Source: Trogon surrucura (taxonomy: Eukaryota; Chordata; Aves; Trogoniformes; Trogonidae). From it: DNA of 64,000 nt. This document shows, in pieces, positions 61,901 to 64,000 of the stretch. Under the pieces are notes generated by a model. It did not search any database. It saw only the letters and a program-made list of their open reading frames with translations, and was not told where the DNA came from. Location: positions 71,785,635-71,849,634 of the forward strand of contig CM036619.1 in the NCBI GenBank assembly GCA_020746105.1, read 5' to 3'. Every line of letters starts with the position of its first letter. Within the stretch, counting starts at the first letter, position 1. A program made the translations under genes and the position numbers.

Positions 61901-64000
61901 GGAGGGCTCTGTGGGTTTGAAGTTGAGTTCTACTATTCTGGTGAGGTCATGCTGCCCTGGCAGAGACTATCAGAAAAATTTCTGTTTGGTTTACAGTGAG
62001 TGCAGCTAAATGTTTTTGCTTGGGGAAACTGCTGCTTGTGGTGACCCTGCCCAGAATGAGTTACATCTGGTTGTAAAATGGTGATTTATTGTTTGATTTG
62101 TGGTGCTTTTTGGGAAGGAGTGGAAATCGCAGTAGGATGTAGGGTGAAAAACCACAGTGGAACCCACAGAAAAATGGTGGAGAAAACAGCTCAACACTCA
62201 TTACCCGGCCACACAGTTCCTGTTTGTCTCAAAACAGCCAGAAAGGGTCTAGCTGTTGGGATGCGTGAGTTCTGGCAGGCTGTTGATGTCTGGTGCCAGC
62301 CCAGAACTCCTCATTGCACCATGGCACCTCAAGCTGGTGCTGAGGCATGTGTCCTTTTATTCTTCTTGGTCCCTTCAACACCTCCAAAATACCAATGCCT
62401 TTAAGAATATTGTAAGCACAAAAATTTTTCAACAGATTACTGGGGGGTACTCTTCTGGCAAACTACACTGTAAGACTGCCAAAGCAAATGTTGAGAGAGG
62501 TTTTTTTGTTATTTTTTAAACAGGATCTGAGAATGCTGTCTGTCTTAATTTTTTTTTCCTTTGTATGTTTTTAGTAATCTTTCACCACAAAAATTGTGAT
62601 ATATTTCTTCTGCGCTGTGTGCTGCAGAAGTATACCAAAGGGCTCTATTCTGGGGCAAAAAAGAAAAAAAAATCCCAACTCAAATCATAACTACTAGGTG
62701 TACTTCATGGCTGTAGGCTCTTGATGAAGAACAGACTTGATTCAGACCTCCATTCAGCACTGCATCTCAAAATGTCCCTTTTCTAAAGTTTAGCCAAACC
62801 ACACTCTTTCACCCAAGACACTGTTACTAGTTAGATGGCAATCATGATCTATGGCATAGCTGACTATGGGGCCCAAAATAGGTCATTGCAGGATTTCTGT
62901 TAGCCTGGAAGAGTCATGTTTCTTCTTAATGGGTTGTCCTCTGCTGTTCTGCTGAGATGCCTGTCCACAGTCTGGCTCTTCAAATTCATGACCAACACTG
63001 TCAACCTGTTCTCTCTCACTGTGACTAATTCTGTCCCCCTGTGCCATCTTTATCATATACAGGACAAGGGAAGAAGTCTTCCATTTTGTCTCACCGTGTC
63101 AGTGGAGGCCTCTGGAGATTTACTGCATCATTATCGTGTTTGAATATTGGTCACTCATATTCCCCGAACTGAGCCAACGGTTTCTCTGTCTGTGTCGTGC
63201 TCTTCCCTTAGTGTGAACTCCTCTGTAGCTATTTTTTATGTCTCAGGTTTGCACGTTCCTTCCTGTTCCAGCACTTCTGTGCCTTATTTGCTCATTGAAG
63301 TAGCTATTTAAAAAGCAGCATCTCAAATTATTTTTTTTCCTTCTTTTCTTCCTGTATTTTGCTCCAGAACTTAGTTTGTGGCTTGAAGCTCAGCAGAGGG
63401 GAGCTTGCTGCTTGCATTTGTTGGTGAGCAGTAAGGGGAAGGACCCAGAGCATCTTTGTAGCTCTGGTGAGACAGGAGGTGGAAGGAAGGGAATAATCTC
63501 TGGCACCTGTGAATGTGTGCAAGGGGGAGAAACTATCTATGCCAGACTACTACACTTGTTTCAGATACAGTTACGCTGTCAAGACTGTGGGTATGTATCC
63601 CTCATTGTTGAGGAGGCAGTGCTGTCCTCTGTGTACTCAGAGTTAGCCACTGAAAAGCAGAATATAACATGCTCATAACACCAGAACTGAGAGGATTTTG
63701 ATTTCCTACAGTTTCCTGTTCTGTGACTATAAACTGTGCTCGGCATGGGTAAGAGCTTCTTCCTCTGTGAATTCTCTGGTGTCTTAGACAGTGCAGGTTT
63801 GCATTGCATTGTTCCCCTTACTTGTAGGCCTTATAGGATGTTTCTCCTCTACTTGGCTGTCTCTTTGTTTTTTGGTTTTTTTTTCAGTGAAATCTGTAGG
63901 AACCTCAGAGACCTCTACTGTACTGAAACCACTTTTAGGTTCTGAATTACTGGGGCAAAATAGCAAGAAAAGAAACAAGAAACTTAGGAAAAGGGAGATA
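58981..64000. other. Unique non-coding stretch, one terminal-exon candidate
   Basis: About 5 kb without a recognised gene. A T17 run ending CCAG (59463-59482) resembles an acceptor but leads into no sustained frame. A strong acceptor at 63367 is followed by about 103 open codons (see findings). T- and A-runs near 59902, 60687, 60738, 61371 and 62548 are simple low-complexity DNA. Confidence 0.5.

Noticed and set aside
1-64000. CRISPR arrays, bacterial operons, riboswitches, mitochondrial insertions
   Set aside because: No regular spacer-repeat pattern, no ribosome-binding-site-led gene series and no recognisable mitochondrial gene; the repeat content is that of a bird nuclear genome.

Overview
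This window looks like nuclear DNA from a bird. The main evidence is at least a dozen CR1 (chicken repeat 1) LINE fragments. They carry the avian reverse-transcriptase wording ([23 protein letters not shown]) and the typical 3' ends built from ATTCTATG or ATTCTGTG units. One tRNA-Ile-derived SINE with a CR1-like tail also fits a bird and weakly suggests a passerine. The background is AT-rich and CpG-poor, with poly-A/T, TG and TA tracts. Nothing suggests a bacterial, organellar or viral genome.

No conventional protein-coding gene could be recognised on either strand. Nearly all long reading frames are decayed CR1 coding sequence, antisense shadows of it, or unassigned open stretches. The window is probably intergenic DNA or part of a very long intron. 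A few acceptor/donor pairs enclose short open or non-coding stretches; they are reported as hypotheses under findings, because such pairs also occur by chance.

Layout: 1-1830 non-coding DNA; about 1830-4199 a 5'-truncated CR1 (+) split by a 470-bp solo LTR (-) with a 6-bp target-site duplication; 4200-18700 mostly unique DNA with one CR1 3' tip near 9.4 kb; 18.7-19.1 kb a CR1 3' end with a 15-G run; 24.63-24.79 kb a MIR fossil; 26.4-27.8 kb two old CR1 pieces in opposite orientation; 35.06-36.52 kb two CR1 copies head to tail (-); 45.28-50.22 kb a retroposon-rich stretch with a CR1 3' end, the SINE, a CR1 tip and an inverted CR1 pair; 53.8 and 56.4-56.8 kb further CR1 pieces; 58.6-58.98 kb a CpG-enriched patch with an E-box and MEF2-like sites, the best regulatory candidate; the rest is unique DNA.

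There is no operon or pathway to describe. The most informative items are the nested LTR, the tRNA-Ile/CR1 SINE, the near-identical inverted CR1 tails, several perfect short palindromes and the CpG/E-box/MEF2 patch. All similarity calls were made by eye from known family patterns, so boundaries are accurate to about 10-30 bp unless a duplication fixes them.
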